A stretch of DNA of 43,918 nt from Streptomyces griseus (GTDB lineage Bacteria; Bdellovibrionota; Bdellovibrionia; Bdellovibrionales; Bdellovibrionaceae). This document shows positions 1 to 8,688 of this stretch, one piece after another; position 1 is the stretch's first letter; each line of letters opens with the position of its first letter. The DNA lies in contig CALQIT020000015.1 of the NCBI GenBank assembly GCA_943330705.2, forward strand, positions 1 to 43,918, read 5' to 3'. Under the pieces are notes generated by a model that saw nothing but the letters and a program-made list of their open reading frames with translations, searched no databases and was not told the DNA's origin. Position numbers and translations under genes: made by a program.

Positions 1-1314
1 AATCAATAGACGCTCAACTTGCTTAATAACATCATCCAAACTTCCATACACTGAAATTGGCAAAGTTTGAATTCCCCAAATTAGTTCCAAACGATTCAGA
101 GTTGCTAAATTATCTGTCACGGAAACAATCCGTGCCTTAGGCCTATATCCTGAAATAATATTTGCAGTTAGACCCGATGTTGTTAGGCAAACAATAACTT
201 TTGCATCCAATTTTAGCGCGCTCAAGCTGGCACTTGCACCAATGGATCCAGCGACACTCAGGAATTCATTCTCTAGCGAAATTTTATAATATTTTTCCTG
301 ATTCTGTTCAACCTCGACAATAATTTCATGCATCGTGCGAATGCATTTAAATGGATACTTTCCACTTGCTGACTCAGCTGAAAGCATACAGGCATCTGAG
401 CCATCAATAACCGCATTGGCAACATCGGTAATCTCAGCTCTGGTCGGCCGTGGATTTTCAACCATGCTATCCAACATTTGAGTCGCGGTGATCACGGGCT
501 TATTCAATTGATTACACAATGAAATAATTCGCTTTTGGATTGAAGGCAAACGACTTTGCCCAACCTCAACTGCCAGATCACCCCTAGCAACCATAACCGC
601 ATCGGAAAGGCGTACAATTTCTTCCAAATTCTCGATGGCCTCAAGCATCTCAATTTTAGCAATAATCTTTGTTGTCGGATTTTTTTTATCGATCAACTCA
701 CGCAAACGGCGAATATCTTTGCCTGTTCGCACAAAGCTCAGCGCAACATAATCTACATTGTTATCAAGTCCAAAATCTAAATCCTGAAAATCTTTAGGCG
801 TCATTGAATCAACAGGTAACGAGGCCCCTGGAACATTCATCCCCTTGCGATCTTTTAAGATACCGCCATACAAAACCTCGGCGATAACTTCGTCACCCCG
901 CACCTCTAAAACCTGAAGTTCTAGCAAGCCATCATCCAAAAGAATTTTTGAACCCTCGCTAACACACTTCGCAAGCTCTGGAAAATCGCTCGGGATCAAG
1001 CCTTTTTTCCCGGGAACATTCTTCATCGTGATCGTAAGTTTTTCGCCTTTTTCAATTTCAATAAAGCCAGCTTCAAAACGACCGACACGAATTTTAGGTC
1101 CTTGCAAATCCTGCAAAATAGTCACTGGCGCCTGGAGCTCTTTAGAAAGACGACGCACATGTTGGATGACCTTGTAATGGTCCTCGTGAGTTCCATGACT
1201 AAAATTAAGCCGGGCGACATTCATCCCCGCGCGAATTGCCTTTTCTAAAGCTTCAGGTTCACGGGTGGCAGGTCCTATCGTAGCAACAATCTTTACGCGG
1301 CGGTCAGCTAACAT
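1..1314 (-). CDS. pyk: Pyruvate kinase, 3' end cut by window edge
   Basis: Pyruvate kinase makes pyruvate and ATP from phosphoenolpyruvate and ADP, the last step of glycolysis in the cytoplasm. The 438 visible residues start MLADRRVKIVATIGPATREP and carry LNFSHGTHEDH, KIRVGRFE, the metal and phosphoenolpyruvate-site stretch AKIEMLEAIENL, MVARGDLAVEVG, and the family signature around TATQMLDSM and PTRAE. The barrel and B domain are complete; about 30-40 C-terminal residues of the regulatory domain lie beyond base 1. An AGGAAAG ribosome site sits 8 bases before the ATG. The gene starts 3 bases after the stop of the coiled-coil gene upstream, so the two are probably one transcript. Identification is secure from the motifs. 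Confidence 0.96.
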   Translation of the reverse strand, partial: MLADRRVKIVATIGPATREPEALEKAIRAGMNVARLNFSHGTHEDHYKVIQHVRRLSKELQAPVTILQDLQGPKIRVGRFEAGFIEIEKGEKLTITMKNVPGKKGLIPSDFPELAKCVSEGSKILLDDGLLELQVLEVRGDEVIAEVLYGGILKDRKGMNVPGASLPVDSMTPKDFQDLDFGLDNNVDYVALSFVRTGKDIRRLRELIDKKNPTTKIIAKIEMLEAIENLEEIVRLSDAVMVARGDLAVEVGQSRLPSIQKRIISLCNQLNKPVITATQMLDSMVENPRPTRAEITDVANAVIDGSDACMLSAESASGKYPFKCIRTMHEIIVEVEQNQEKYYKISLENEFLSVAGSIGASASLSALKLDAKVIVCLTTSGLTANIISGYRPKARIVSVTDNLATLNRLELIWGIQTLPISVYGSLDDVIKQVERLLI

Positions 1315-1317
1315 TTA

Positions 1318-2994
1318 TTATGCTTTCCTACTGAGGTAACTCATTTTATTTCCAAGATCAGCCATCTGCTGATGGTGACGTTTCTCAATGCGCTCAAGAT
1401 CTTTTTGATGGGTCTCTTCCATCATCGCCATCTTTGACTCAAACTTTAAGTTTTGAGTTTCAGAATCCATGCGGTGAGCTTTCTCTTGGCCTTTTATCTT
1501 TTGCCCAAAAGAAATTTCTTGATGCTTGAGATCCTCCTTATACTGACCTTCCACTTGATCTATCTTTGTCTCGTAAATGTCAACTGTGTCTTGAATTTTC
1601 TTTGCGTACTTATTTTCTGTCTCGCGAAGGCGCTGATCCATGCGAACATAATTCTCTTGAAGCGCCGTTTTTTGAGTTTCGCGCTGCTTGCCTAGCTGGT
1701 CATTATATGTTGCCTTCATTTCAACTAAACTTCTTTGATGATTTACATCATGCTCTTGTTGCGCCTTGGAGGTAACTCGTATTGCGGTACTTACCCGATC
1801 ATCAGCCCGACTTTTAAGCCTTTCGACTTCTGAACGATGCTGGACCTCTGCCATTGATCGATTCTCGGTATTTTCCTCATCCTTTATTGTCATTTTATGT
1901 TTACTTTCGACATTTGTATCCTGAATCAGTTTTTCATTTCTGCGTAAGACATCATCAATCCGACGCTTTGAAATTTGATTGGACTCATCCAGGATTTGGC
2001 CTCTTTCATTATCTAAGATCGCCATGCGCTTTTCGTAAGCATCGACCAGATTTTCTCGCTCAATATTGCGAATCCGCCGATTGGTAATAGCCTCTATGGT
2101 TTTGCTGTTTTCGGCCCTAATTTTTTCTTCGTTCGCCGAACGCACCTCGCGGTCAACACGTTCAGTCGCCTGTTCTTTTAGATTTTCATGGGCCACAGAG
2201 ATTGCATTTTTCTTGTCCTCAAGTGCGACTTCGAACTTGTCCTGAATTCGCCGCTGCTCGGCCTGCAGCAATTTGTCACGGCTGCTAAACAACTGAGAGT
2301 ACTGCTTTTCTTTCTCATTTCTTTGCAACTCGGCGTTTCCCTCAATCCGTCCAAGCTCAAGACGGCGCTGCCTTTCCTGATCCTTAACGCGCGTCGAAAA
2401 AGCAGTCCTAATTTGTGCTTGCTCACGACTCGCCTGAGCTTTTTCTGCATCCCGCTCATCGGTCACAAGTTTTATCTCCTGCGAGTGCTTGGCTTGAATG
2501 CGTTGAGTTCTATCGTCGAGGGCCTCTTTCTTTTCTGAATTTGCGGCCTTAGAAAGAGAACTGTAATTATTTTCTCGATCCATCAGCTCTGCCGCATATT
2601 GTGTCTTTAGCAAATCAATTTGTTGCTTGCTAATCTGATCCTTCTTTTCCAGAGTATTCCTAACGGCAGTGTCGGCCTCTGCCCTTCGCCATTCTTGATC
2701 TTCGGTTTTCTTTTTCAAAGAGTCTTGGTAAAGAGACCTCAGCTTTTCGATATCGGCCTGATTTTGCATATCACGTTCACTGATGTTTAGCGTTGTCGTC
2801 TGTCGCATATCCGTCATTTGCGCTTCGTAGTTCTGTCTCAAATCCTGAATCTCTTTGTCGTAATACTCGTGCAGCTTTTGCAGTTCCTTTTTCTGACGTT
2901 TGGTCTGCTCTGAATCACGATTTTGATACTCATCACGCTGGTTGCGTAACTCTTCTGTTTGTCGATTGCGATCCGACGCTGAAACTGAAGACAT
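1318..2994 (-). CDS. Long charged coiled-coil protein upstream of pyk
   Basis: A 558-residue protein I cannot assign to a family. Nearly the whole length is Glu, Lys, Gln and Arg rich with heptad-like spacing and very few Pro or Gly, so it should be one long coiled coil. There is no signal peptide and no membrane segment, so it is likely cytoplasmic. Start MSSVSASDRNRQ is preceded by a strong GAGGAGG site. It ends 3 bases before pyk, which suggests a shared mRNA. Similar long coiled coils in predatory deltaproteobacteria are thought to act as filaments or scaffolds, but nothing in the sequence proves a role here. Confidence is for the gene being real, not for function. Confidence 0.88.
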   Translation of the reverse strand: MSSVSASDRNRQTEELRNQRDEYQNRDSEQTKRQKKELQKLHEYYDKEIQDLRQNYEAQMTDMRQTTTLNISERDMQNQADIEKLRSLYQDSLKKKTEDQEWRRAEADTAVRNTLEKKDQISKQQIDLLKTQYAAELMDRENNYSSLSKAANSEKKEALDDRTQRIQAKHSQEIKLVTDERDAEKAQASREQAQIRTAFSTRVKDQERQRRLELGRIEGNAELQRNEKEKQYSQLFSSRDKLLQAEQRRIQDKFEVALEDKKNAISVAHENLKEQATERVDREVRSANEEKIRAENSKTIEAITNRRIRNIERENLVDAYEKRMAILDNERGQILDESNQISKRRIDDVLRRNEKLIQDTNVESKHKMTIKDEENTENRSMAEVQHRSEVERLKSRADDRVSTAIRVTSKAQQEHDVNHQRSLVEMKATYNDQLGKQRETQKTALQENYVRMDQRLRETENKYAKKIQDTVDIYETKIDQVEGQYKEDLKHQEISFGQKIKGQEKAHRMDSETQNLKFESKMAMMEETHQKDLERIEKRHHQQMADLGNKMSYLSRKA

Positions 2995-3027
2995 CCTGTC
3001 CTCCTCTTTAGATCAAGTCCTCTTGAC

Positions 3028-3056
3028 ACTATAAAGCTAGGGTATCACAGAGGAAA
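3028..3056 (-). promoter_or_regulatory. Possible promoter for the coiled-coil/pyk unit
   Basis: On the minus strand TATAGT (3033-3028) is a good -10 element about 34 bases before the coiled-coil start. The -35 position 17 bases further up reads TTTCCT, a poor match, so this rests mainly on the -10. Confidence 0.25.
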
Positions 3057-3178
3057 AGTCGCGACATCGGAACAGGCGCCACCTTGCGCAAAAATAGACA
3101 ACAGTCGAGTCTGCCTTCCTGGCGCGGCAAAGCTGCGGGTTGCATAGATACGGGAAGTGCGAGCCAAGCAATTTCTTG

Positions 3179-3928
3179 CTATTCAATATAGTTTTTCTGC
3201 CGGAACATTATACGCAGTAATTGCGCTTCTTCTTTGGCCCTTTGGCGAGCCAACCTTGCCCGTTCATTCTTTTCCTCTACCGAGGCCAATCTTCTAGACG
3301 CGACCTGGTGATAAAGATTTGAACTTTCCTCAACAGCTTCGCGCCATCGCGGCTTATATAGCTCTATTTTACTTTTAACTATTTTAGGAGAATCCACTAG
3401 ACCCACCCACTTTTTAATAAAACTTGCCCAAACAATGGGCCGAATCAAACCCTGCCCAATCTGTGATTTTGAGACCAGACCTTTATACCAGTTTTCAAAA
3501 CCAGCTGGAATGGTCTCGATATTCTGCAATGGCCCCTGGGTCAGCCGAATCTGCCCGTCAAAGTTTTTTAAATGTAAGGTCTTATCAGCACTTTTTTCAA
3601 TCCAAACATCTCCGCGCAGGCTAAAAATAAGTGTCCCGTGATGCAATTTTAAATCTTGGATACCTTCGACAAAGATGGCCCCTTGCAAAATCCGAATGGC
3701 CTCTACGGACAGCCACTGCAGCGAAGCTCCAGCGGCGAATCTAAAATGCCCTCGTTCAGTCAATAGCGACTGCGCATTCGCCGCCGATCGCACTGAGCAT
3801 GGAAAAACTCGGGCCGTAATACATCCTAAAGGCTCTTCGACTAAGGTAAATTCTGAAGCAACGGCGGTGTTCGTCGATGCCATCACACAAAAAGAAACCA
3901 CGGCTAGGAACAATGACTTAAGGCCCAT
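3179..3928 (-). CDS. Secreted FecR-like protein
   Basis: A 249-residue exported protein. Residues 1-25 form a signal peptide (LFLAVVSFCVMAS core, cleavage near AVASEF). The middle (about 45-150) alternates short beta-like stretches such as IRILQGAIFVEG and GTLIFSLRGDVWIE, the pattern of FecR-type domains that bind surface or periplasmic partners. The last 60 residues are a basic helix rich in Arg, Lys and Glu. Its ATG overlaps the stop of the TPR gene by one base (TAATG), so the two are translationally coupled and probably work together in the envelope. FecR membership is an inference from the pattern, not from a diagnostic motif. Confidence 0.75.
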   Translation of the reverse strand: MGLKSLFLAVVSFCVMASTNTAVASEFTLVEEPLGCITARVFPCSVRSAANAQSLLTERGHFRFAAGASLQWLSVEAIRILQGAIFVEGIQDLKLHHGTLIFSLRGDVWIEKSADKTLHLKNFDGQIRLTQGPLQNIETIPAGFENWYKGLVSKSQIGQGLIRPIVWASFIKKWVGLVDSPKIVKSKIELYKPRWREAVEESSNLYHQVASRRLASVEEKNERARLARQRAKEEAQLLRIMFRQKNYIE

Positions 3929-4611
3929 TACTCCACCGACTTCAAAAGCTGATCCGCTTGCTGATTAAGATCCCGTTGATCAACAAAAACGCGCTTTATA
4001 GAGCTATAGACTTCCTTGGCTTCATCAAAGCGACTGCGAATCTGAAAGATTTGACCCATCCGTAACATGATAAATCCGGTCAGCTCATTTTCCGGATACT
4101 GCAGCATCATCAGGTCAACACCATCCAAACACTCCTGGTACTGACCCGTGAGAAAGTAGGATTCCGCGAGAAAGAAAGAGGCCTCAACATTCTGAGGTGA
4201 CGCGGGATAGGAAGCTTGTAACTTATTAAATTGTCCAATGGCGTCTTTATAGTCAGAACGGCGAAATGCATCTTTGGCACGGTCTAGAATTGAAGTTGAC
4301 GAATCAATACCCTCTATTGGTTTTCGAACTACACTGGCCAATGATCGTATCTTAAAGTTCTGATAATCCTTGGTCTGCGGCAAATTGTTCGGCAACAATC
4401 CTGCGATCTCTTGCTGAAAGTCGTACATTTGGGTTTCCAATATTGCGACTTTCAGTTTTTCATGTTGGTAAAGCCTATCCGCCTGCGCGACTTGAAACTG
4501 CATTGGCTTTACCGGGCTAAAGTGCTCTTGAAATAGATGAAATGATTGCAGTAGCCCTAGGATTAGAACTAAGCAAAAACTTACAAAAAGAAAATTAGCA
4601 CGAGCCCTCAT
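3928..4611 (-). CDS. Membrane-anchored TPR protein (CpoB/YbgF-like)
   Basis: A 227-residue protein with one N-terminal hydrophobic segment (residues 7-25, LFVSFCLVLILGLLQSF) serving as anchor or signal, a linker of about 80 residues, then tetratricopeptide repeats from about residue 105. These show the typical spacing in AKDAFRRSDYKDAIGQFNKL, AESYFLTGQYQECLDGVDLM and IFQIRSRFDEAKEVYSSI. The layout recalls CpoB/YbgF cell-division coordinators, though no tol-pal genes are nearby. The gene overlaps the downstream FecR-like gene by one base. Its likely role is as a periplasmic protein-protein adaptor. Confidence 0.75.
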   Translation of the reverse strand: MRARANFLFVSFCLVLILGLLQSFHLFQEHFSPVKPMQFQVAQADRLYQHEKLKVAILETQMYDFQQEIAGLLPNNLPQTKDYQNFKIRSLASVVRKPIEGIDSSTSILDRAKDAFRRSDYKDAIGQFNKLQASYPASPQNVEASFFLAESYFLTGQYQECLDGVDLMMLQYPENELTGFIMLRMGQIFQIRSRFDEAKEVYSSIKRVFVDQRDLNQQADQLLKSVE

Positions 4612-4725
4612 ACTTGTCTTTTCGGAATTTCAAGACAAAAGTTTGAGCAATTTCTACTTTTTTTCCTAGAATTAGTACTGTCTCATTCTGCACCATTTCA
4701 GTGAATAATTCTTCGCCAAAAAATC

Positions 4726-4754
4726 TTGACCAGGGCCATTCTAGTTACTATGTT
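4726..4754 (+). promoter_or_regulatory. Predicted sigma-70 promoter of the HU gene
   Basis: TTGACC (4726-4731), a 17-base spacer and TATGTT (4749-4754) lie about 56 bases before the HU start codon, with an AAGGA ribosome site at 4799-4803. Confidence 0.45.
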
Positions 4755-4809
4755 TGGCCCTCTTTCAAACTTGAAAAAATAACTTTGACATGCCGTTTAA
4801 GGAAAATAG

Positions 4810-5082
4810 ATGAACAAAGGTCAACTGATTGAAAAGCTTGCAGAAAAAACAAAGTTAACCAAGTCTCAATCAGAAGTTTTCCTAGACGCGACCTTAGAGA
4901 TCATCCAAAAGGTAGTTTCTCGCGGGGATGAAGTTAAACTGGTGGGTTTTGGGACCTTTTCTCGATTGGCGCGAAAATCACGTGCTGGGCGAAATCCTAA
5001 AACCGGTGCACCCGTGCAAATCCCAGGCACCAAGGTTCCGCGATTCCGACCAGGTAAAGAATTTAAGAGCATGCTCAACTAA
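4810..5082 (+). CDS. HU-family histone-like DNA-binding protein
   Basis: A 90-residue nucleoid protein, the usual HU length. It dimerises and bends DNA with no strong sequence specificity. The N-terminal helices (MNKGQLIEKLAEKTKLTKSQ) are followed by the family signature VKLVGFGTF and GRNPKTG, and the DNA-intercalating arm tip IPGTKVPRFRPG at residues 69-80. It is monocistronic with its own promoter. Its stop overlaps the end of the convergent ChaN-like gene by 3 bases. IHF is less likely because the arm and body match HU better, but with no recognised paralogue in view I leave the symbol blank. Confidence 0.95.
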   Translation: MNKGQLIEKLAEKTKLTKSQSEVFLDATLEIIQKVVSRGDEVKLVGFGTFSRLARKSRAGRNPKTGAPVQIPGTKVPRFRPGKEFKSMLN

Positions 5083-6704
5083 AGTTTCTCGACCTTCGAA
5101 GCAAAGGGCTCTGGGAAATTTTCAATGAGCTTAAGTGCCTCATAATATATTTCGCTGAACTGCGCGCTAGCAATGGGCTTTTTCAAAAGAAGATGCAATT
5201 TTTTGCGCGACAGCAACTGATTGCGATAGGCATGGTAAAGTTTTTCACCCATGATCCCACCCAAGAGCTGAGCCGCTTCAATATAACTGCCCTTATGTTT
5301 TGGTTGTGGCAACTTTCGAACCCTTCGTCCCTCAATTAAATAAAGCAGCTCTTGCATCTTCTGCGATAAAGCCAATTGCAAGGCCTCGCGACCCTGGTCG
5401 TCGGGAAGCTTCGAGGATAGAGCTGCACGCAGGTCTAGCACCGTGTCCGATTTGCGTTTTGGATTGATCATTTTAGAGGCAAAAAACTGAAGGGTCTCAA
5501 GCCAAATCAGCCGCAAAAAGTCCTTTGGCATCCGCCACGGAAAAATCTGCCACGAACTTATTTGAGAATAAACTATTGAGGCCGCAATCGCGGCTGCATG
5601 ATTGACCGAAAATCGCGCCAAATAGCCAAGCTTTAGTTGCGGCAAATAAAAGCTGCGGTTGCTTTGAATATAGGTTTGATACCACCCCAGTTCTTTAGCA
5701 CCAATTTGACTCTTTAAACGGGACCAAAATTGAGACTGACCTGCAGTTTCAACGGAAAATTCGTTAAGGTTGATCTCGACCCCTAGATCTTGAGCAATGA
5801 TCTCGGCGTACTTTGCAATTTGATCGGTTGGATCAATTCGGTCTTCCTCGCCCAATTCAAAATCAGCAGCCTGCTCCAAAAACATTAAATAATTTTGCCA
5901 TTTCACCCACGGCGGAACACTTAAAATACAATACTTTCCTTTGTTTAGGCGAACGACATCAACCGTTAGCTCAAGACCTTTCTCCAACAAACTAAAGTAG
6001 ATCTGCTCAGAGTTCTGAAAAACAGAAACAGAGTCGGCTTCAATGCTATAGCCCATCTTTTTGCTTATTTGGAAAGGAAGATGCCGACCGGCTAAATGAA
6101 GATCGCCATAGATAATGGCAATTCGCTTCTTCGGGTTATCCTTTGCTAACTTGGCTATGATTGCCGCAGAGAATCGATCGCGCTTGTAGAGCGAGCGAAT
6201 ACTTCGATTATCTGAGCGCTGATTAATTCCGATGACCGGTATTTTTTTCTTAAGTGCCCAACGAAGCAAAGGTCGATAATGTTCCCATGGAAAACCCCAA
6301 TTTCTTGGCCAATCAATAACCTGCAGTAATTCTTTTTCTGATATCTTGCCCGCTAAGTAGGCATCTACTTTCGACTGACTTTTTTCTTCAAAAAACTCAA
6401 CAGCTAGGGTCAGGTTCTTAGTGTTCTTCATCGCCTTAAGAATTCGCAACTGTGCCCGCTGAGATTGCTGAAGCGCATGAAAGTCCCCAAGAAACAAAAA
6501 CCGAGCGCTCTCAGCGGTAGCCAAAAGGCTTTCGCGACTGTCGACCTTCCACTTGCCATGAAATTCGTTTTCATATTCTTGACGATATCGAACTAGACCT
6601 TTGGACTCACCGCCCAGGTACTCTTGCACCTGGGCCGCAACTTGTTTAAATAGGTTGCGCCGAAGCATCAGCCAGCGGCGACTTTCTAGAGAATTTTCAC
6701 GCAT
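5079..6704 (-). CDS. ChaN-like (DUF399) protein with long C-terminal extension
   Basis: A 541-residue protein. Residues 55-230 match the ChaN/haem-binding-uptake fold: FLFLGDFHALQQSQ, a GDxH-type first motif, then LAVEFFEEKSQ, DWPRNWGFPWEHYRPLL and the final IIYGDLHLAGRHLP. ChaN family members bind haem or have a hydrolase-like fold related to erythromycin esterase and Tiki proteases. Most are near 300 residues, so about 250 C-terminal residues here are extra and I do not recognise them. No signal peptide or lipobox is obvious at the chosen start MRENSLESRR; MLRRNLFKQ 12 residues on is an alternative start. Confidence 0.8.
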   Translation of the reverse strand: MRENSLESRRWLMLRRNLFKQVAAQVQEYLGGESKGLVRYRQEYENEFHGKWKVDSRESLLATAESARFLFLGDFHALQQSQRAQLRILKAMKNTKNLTLAVEFFEEKSQSKVDAYLAGKISEKELLQVIDWPRNWGFPWEHYRPLLRWALKKKIPVIGINQRSDNRSIRSLYKRDRFSAAIIAKLAKDNPKKRIAIIYGDLHLAGRHLPFQISKKMGYSIEADSVSVFQNSEQIYFSLLEKGLELTVDVVRLNKGKYCILSVPPWVKWQNYLMFLEQAADFELGEEDRIDPTDQIAKYAEIIAQDLGVEINLNEFSVETAGQSQFWSRLKSQIGAKELGWYQTYIQSNRSFYLPQLKLGYLARFSVNHAAAIAASIVYSQISSWQIFPWRMPKDFLRLIWLETLQFFASKMINPKRKSDTVLDLRAALSSKLPDDQGREALQLALSQKMQELLYLIEGRRVRKLPQPKHKGSYIEAAQLLGGIMGEKLYHAYRNQLLSRKKLHLLLKKPIASAQFSEIYYEALKLIENFPEPFASKVEKL

Positions 6705-6771
6705 AATACTTAATCAGTTTCGCACGATTAGGTATTGATTTCAAACCGGATTGTTTGTTCTAATTGGAACC

Positions 6772-7983
6772 ATGGAAATTTCAAATAAACGAAAAAAGTT
6801 TCTTCTGTATGGTCTGGTTTGCAACCTAATTTCAGTTGCAGTACAAGGCTTTCTCGTTGTTCAACACTACAACTTAAAGCTTGGGCTGTCGACGGGCAAA
6901 AGCTTTTGTAATATCAATTCAACCTTTAACTGTGATGCGGTGGCCGTAAGCGCGTACTCATCCATCGCGGGAATCCCGCTGGCTATGCTTGGTCTTTTTG
7001 CCCATGCCGTGCTTATTTTTTTACTGGCGTCAGCATGGCTAGAAGTCAGTTTGAATCCCCGCAGAGTCCTGCGCTTGTCATTGCTGTTGTCGGCACTGAT
7101 TGCATTGACATCTGTAGTAATGGGTTCAATTTCGACGCTAATACTTGGAACCTACTGCATTTATTGCATGGCGGCCTATGCGCTTTCTTTTATCAATGTT
7201 ACGCTGATCTGGAAGGCGCAAGAGGACAAGCCTGGATCTAACTTCCTTGCCGACGTGAAGTCCCTAGTTGCTGATCATAGGTGGGCAACTATTCTTCTTG
7301 TGCTGATTCCGGGTTTAAGCTTTGTTGGCCATAGTTTATATTTGGCCGACTACGGAGGTTCCGCCAAAATTCAAGAGTCCATTCGCGACAGTATTAGTGA
7401 ATGGACAGGCTCTGCCAGTTTTGATTTTAATTCTGAAAATTCTATGACTTACCAAAAAGGATCAAGCAAACCAGTTATGATCATCGTCGAGTTTGCGGAC
7501 TACCTTTGTTCGCATTGCCGAGCGGCCTACCCCTCCCTTCATAATTTTACGGACTCAAGACCTGACGTGCAGCTTCAATTCAAAGCTTTTCCTTTAGATG
7601 GAACTTGCAACAAGGCCATCGAGCGAAAAGGCGATGGCCTTCGCTGCAAACTCGCTTATCTCAGCCATTGCGCAGAAAAAATTTCTAAAAAAGGGTGGGA
7701 TGCACATCATTGGATCTTCGATCGCCAAGATAGACTTTTATCTGGCTTGTCTTTTGAGACTGTATTTAAAGAGTTAACCGAAGAGTTTCACTTAGATTCT
7801 CAGGCAGTAAAGGCTTGTATCGACCAGGACGCTACGATTGAGGCCATTGCGAATCAAGCCTGGGAAGGCGCCGCTGCAAAGATTGCTGGAACCCCTTCTG
7901 TTTTTATCAATGGTAAGAAAATGGAACGAGGTCAATTCCCACCGCTTTTGGAAAAAATTTATCAAACCCTTAAAAGCCAATAA
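6772..7983 (+). CDS. VKOR-DsbA fusion, disulfide bond formation
   Basis: A 403-residue membrane protein that should make disulfide bonds in the periplasm. Residues 10-150 are a vitamin K epoxide reductase domain with four to five membrane helices, loop cysteines C46 and C54, and the quinone-side pair C129-I-Y-C132. After a further helix, residues 230-400 form a DsbA-like thioredoxin domain with active site C246-S-H-C249 and the cis-proline loop GTPSVF. The fusion lets electrons pass from substrate thiols through DsbA to VKOR and quinone, replacing DsbB. I chose the ATG at 6772; a TTG at 6751 would add seven residues without a better ribosome site. The 3' end overlaps the convergent gene by 14 bases. 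Confidence 0.93.
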   Translation: MEISNKRKKFLLYGLVCNLISVAVQGFLVVQHYNLKLGLSTGKSFCNINSTFNCDAVAVSAYSSIAGIPLAMLGLFAHAVLIFLLASAWLEVSLNPRRVLRLSLLLSALIALTSVVMGSISTLILGTYCIYCMAAYALSFINVTLIWKAQEDKPGSNFLADVKSLVADHRWATILLVLIPGLSFVGHSLYLADYGGSAKIQESIRDSISEWTGSASFDFNSENSMTYQKGSSKPVMIIVEFADYLCSHCRAAYPSLHNFTDSRPDVQLQFKAFPLDGTCNKAIERKGDGLRCKLAYLSHCAEKISKKGWDAHHWIFDRQDRLLSGLSFETVFKELTEEFHLDSQAVKACIDQDATIEAIANQAWEGAAAKIAGTPSVFINGKKMERGQFPPLLEKIYQTLKSQ

Positions 7984-8515
7984 GCGAACCAAGCCAGATT
8001 GTAGTTTGAAGAAATCCGTCGTCCAGAACCCCGAGAGACTTAGCCAGCAGACCACTTGAGACTTCTATACTAAAAGCGACACCAACAATTGCCGCTACCG
8101 CAATGACCACAGACCGCACCACCCAAACGGTTGAACGCATATCATCAAGCTTTACTTCAAGCTGAATTATTTCAATCTGACGGAGGACCTTTTCAAGTTC
8201 ATTAAAGTGCTCCTTGAACTTATCACTCAGGTCCTGCTGCTTTGAGGCCGGCAAATTTTTAAATCCAGGAAAGTTTCTCTTCGTCCGAATTCCATTCACC
8301 AGGTCTACAGCATGTTCAGTATAGCCAAGGACGCGACCTCCCAACATTGGAAACTCAGAATCTTGACTCTGAAATAGTCGAAGTTCTTCGATAGCACGAT
8401 CATATTCCTCATGAACAACATGGGTCATCACATTGTAGCGCAAGGAATCAGCCCGTCCCATTTGACCGCTCTTAACTTGCAAATCTCTGTAATCTATCTT
8501 CGCCGCTGAGCCCAT
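7970..8515 (-). CDS. Hypothetical protein with C-terminal membrane helices
   Basis: A 181-residue protein of unknown family. The first 125 residues are soluble and helical (FKEHFNELEKVLRQIEIIQLEVKLDDMRS is coiled-coil-like). Residues 128-152 (VWVVRSVVIAVAAIVGVAFS) and about 160-181 look like membrane segments, ending the protein at Phe in the membrane. It is probably a tail-anchored inner-membrane protein. GGGGGAG lies directly before the ATG. It runs tail-to-tail with the VKOR-DsbA gene, overlapping by 14 bases, and head-to-head with the coiled-coil gene at 8689. Confidence 0.75.
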   Translation of the reverse strand: MGSAAKIDYRDLQVKSGQMGRADSLRYNVMTHVVHEEYDRAIEELRLFQSQDSEFPMLGGRVLGYTEHAVDLVNGIRTKRNFPGFKNLPASKQQDLSDKFKEHFNELEKVLRQIEIIQLEVKLDDMRSTVWVVRSVVIAVAAIVGVAFSIEVSSGLLAKSLGVLDDGFLQTTIWLGSLIGF

Positions 8516-8643
8516 ACTCCCCCTATCGGCAAAATCTTCCCAGACTTTTAGAGGGAAAATGCTATCCTTGGTCTAGGTTTCCCTGCCTTTTTTGACGAAT
8601 GCGAATCACTTTGCGACACTCTCTATAAGGCCAAGGTCGGCCT

Positions 8644-8668
8644 AGCTCTTTTTTTTAAGAAAAGAGCT
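8644..8668 (+). promoter_or_regulatory. Hairpin in the leader of the 8689 gene
   Basis: AGCTCTTTT (8644-8652) and AAAAGAGCT (8660-8668) form a 9-bp stem with a 7-base loop, ending 20 bases before the start codon. No long T run follows, so a terminator is less likely than a leader structure. Confidence 0.35.
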
Positions 8669-8688
8669 CTATCCGCTGGGGGGCGTAT

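Noticed and set aside
3024-3046. Plus-strand TTGACA that looks like a -35
   Set aside because: No matching -10 lies at the right distance and no plus-strand gene follows.
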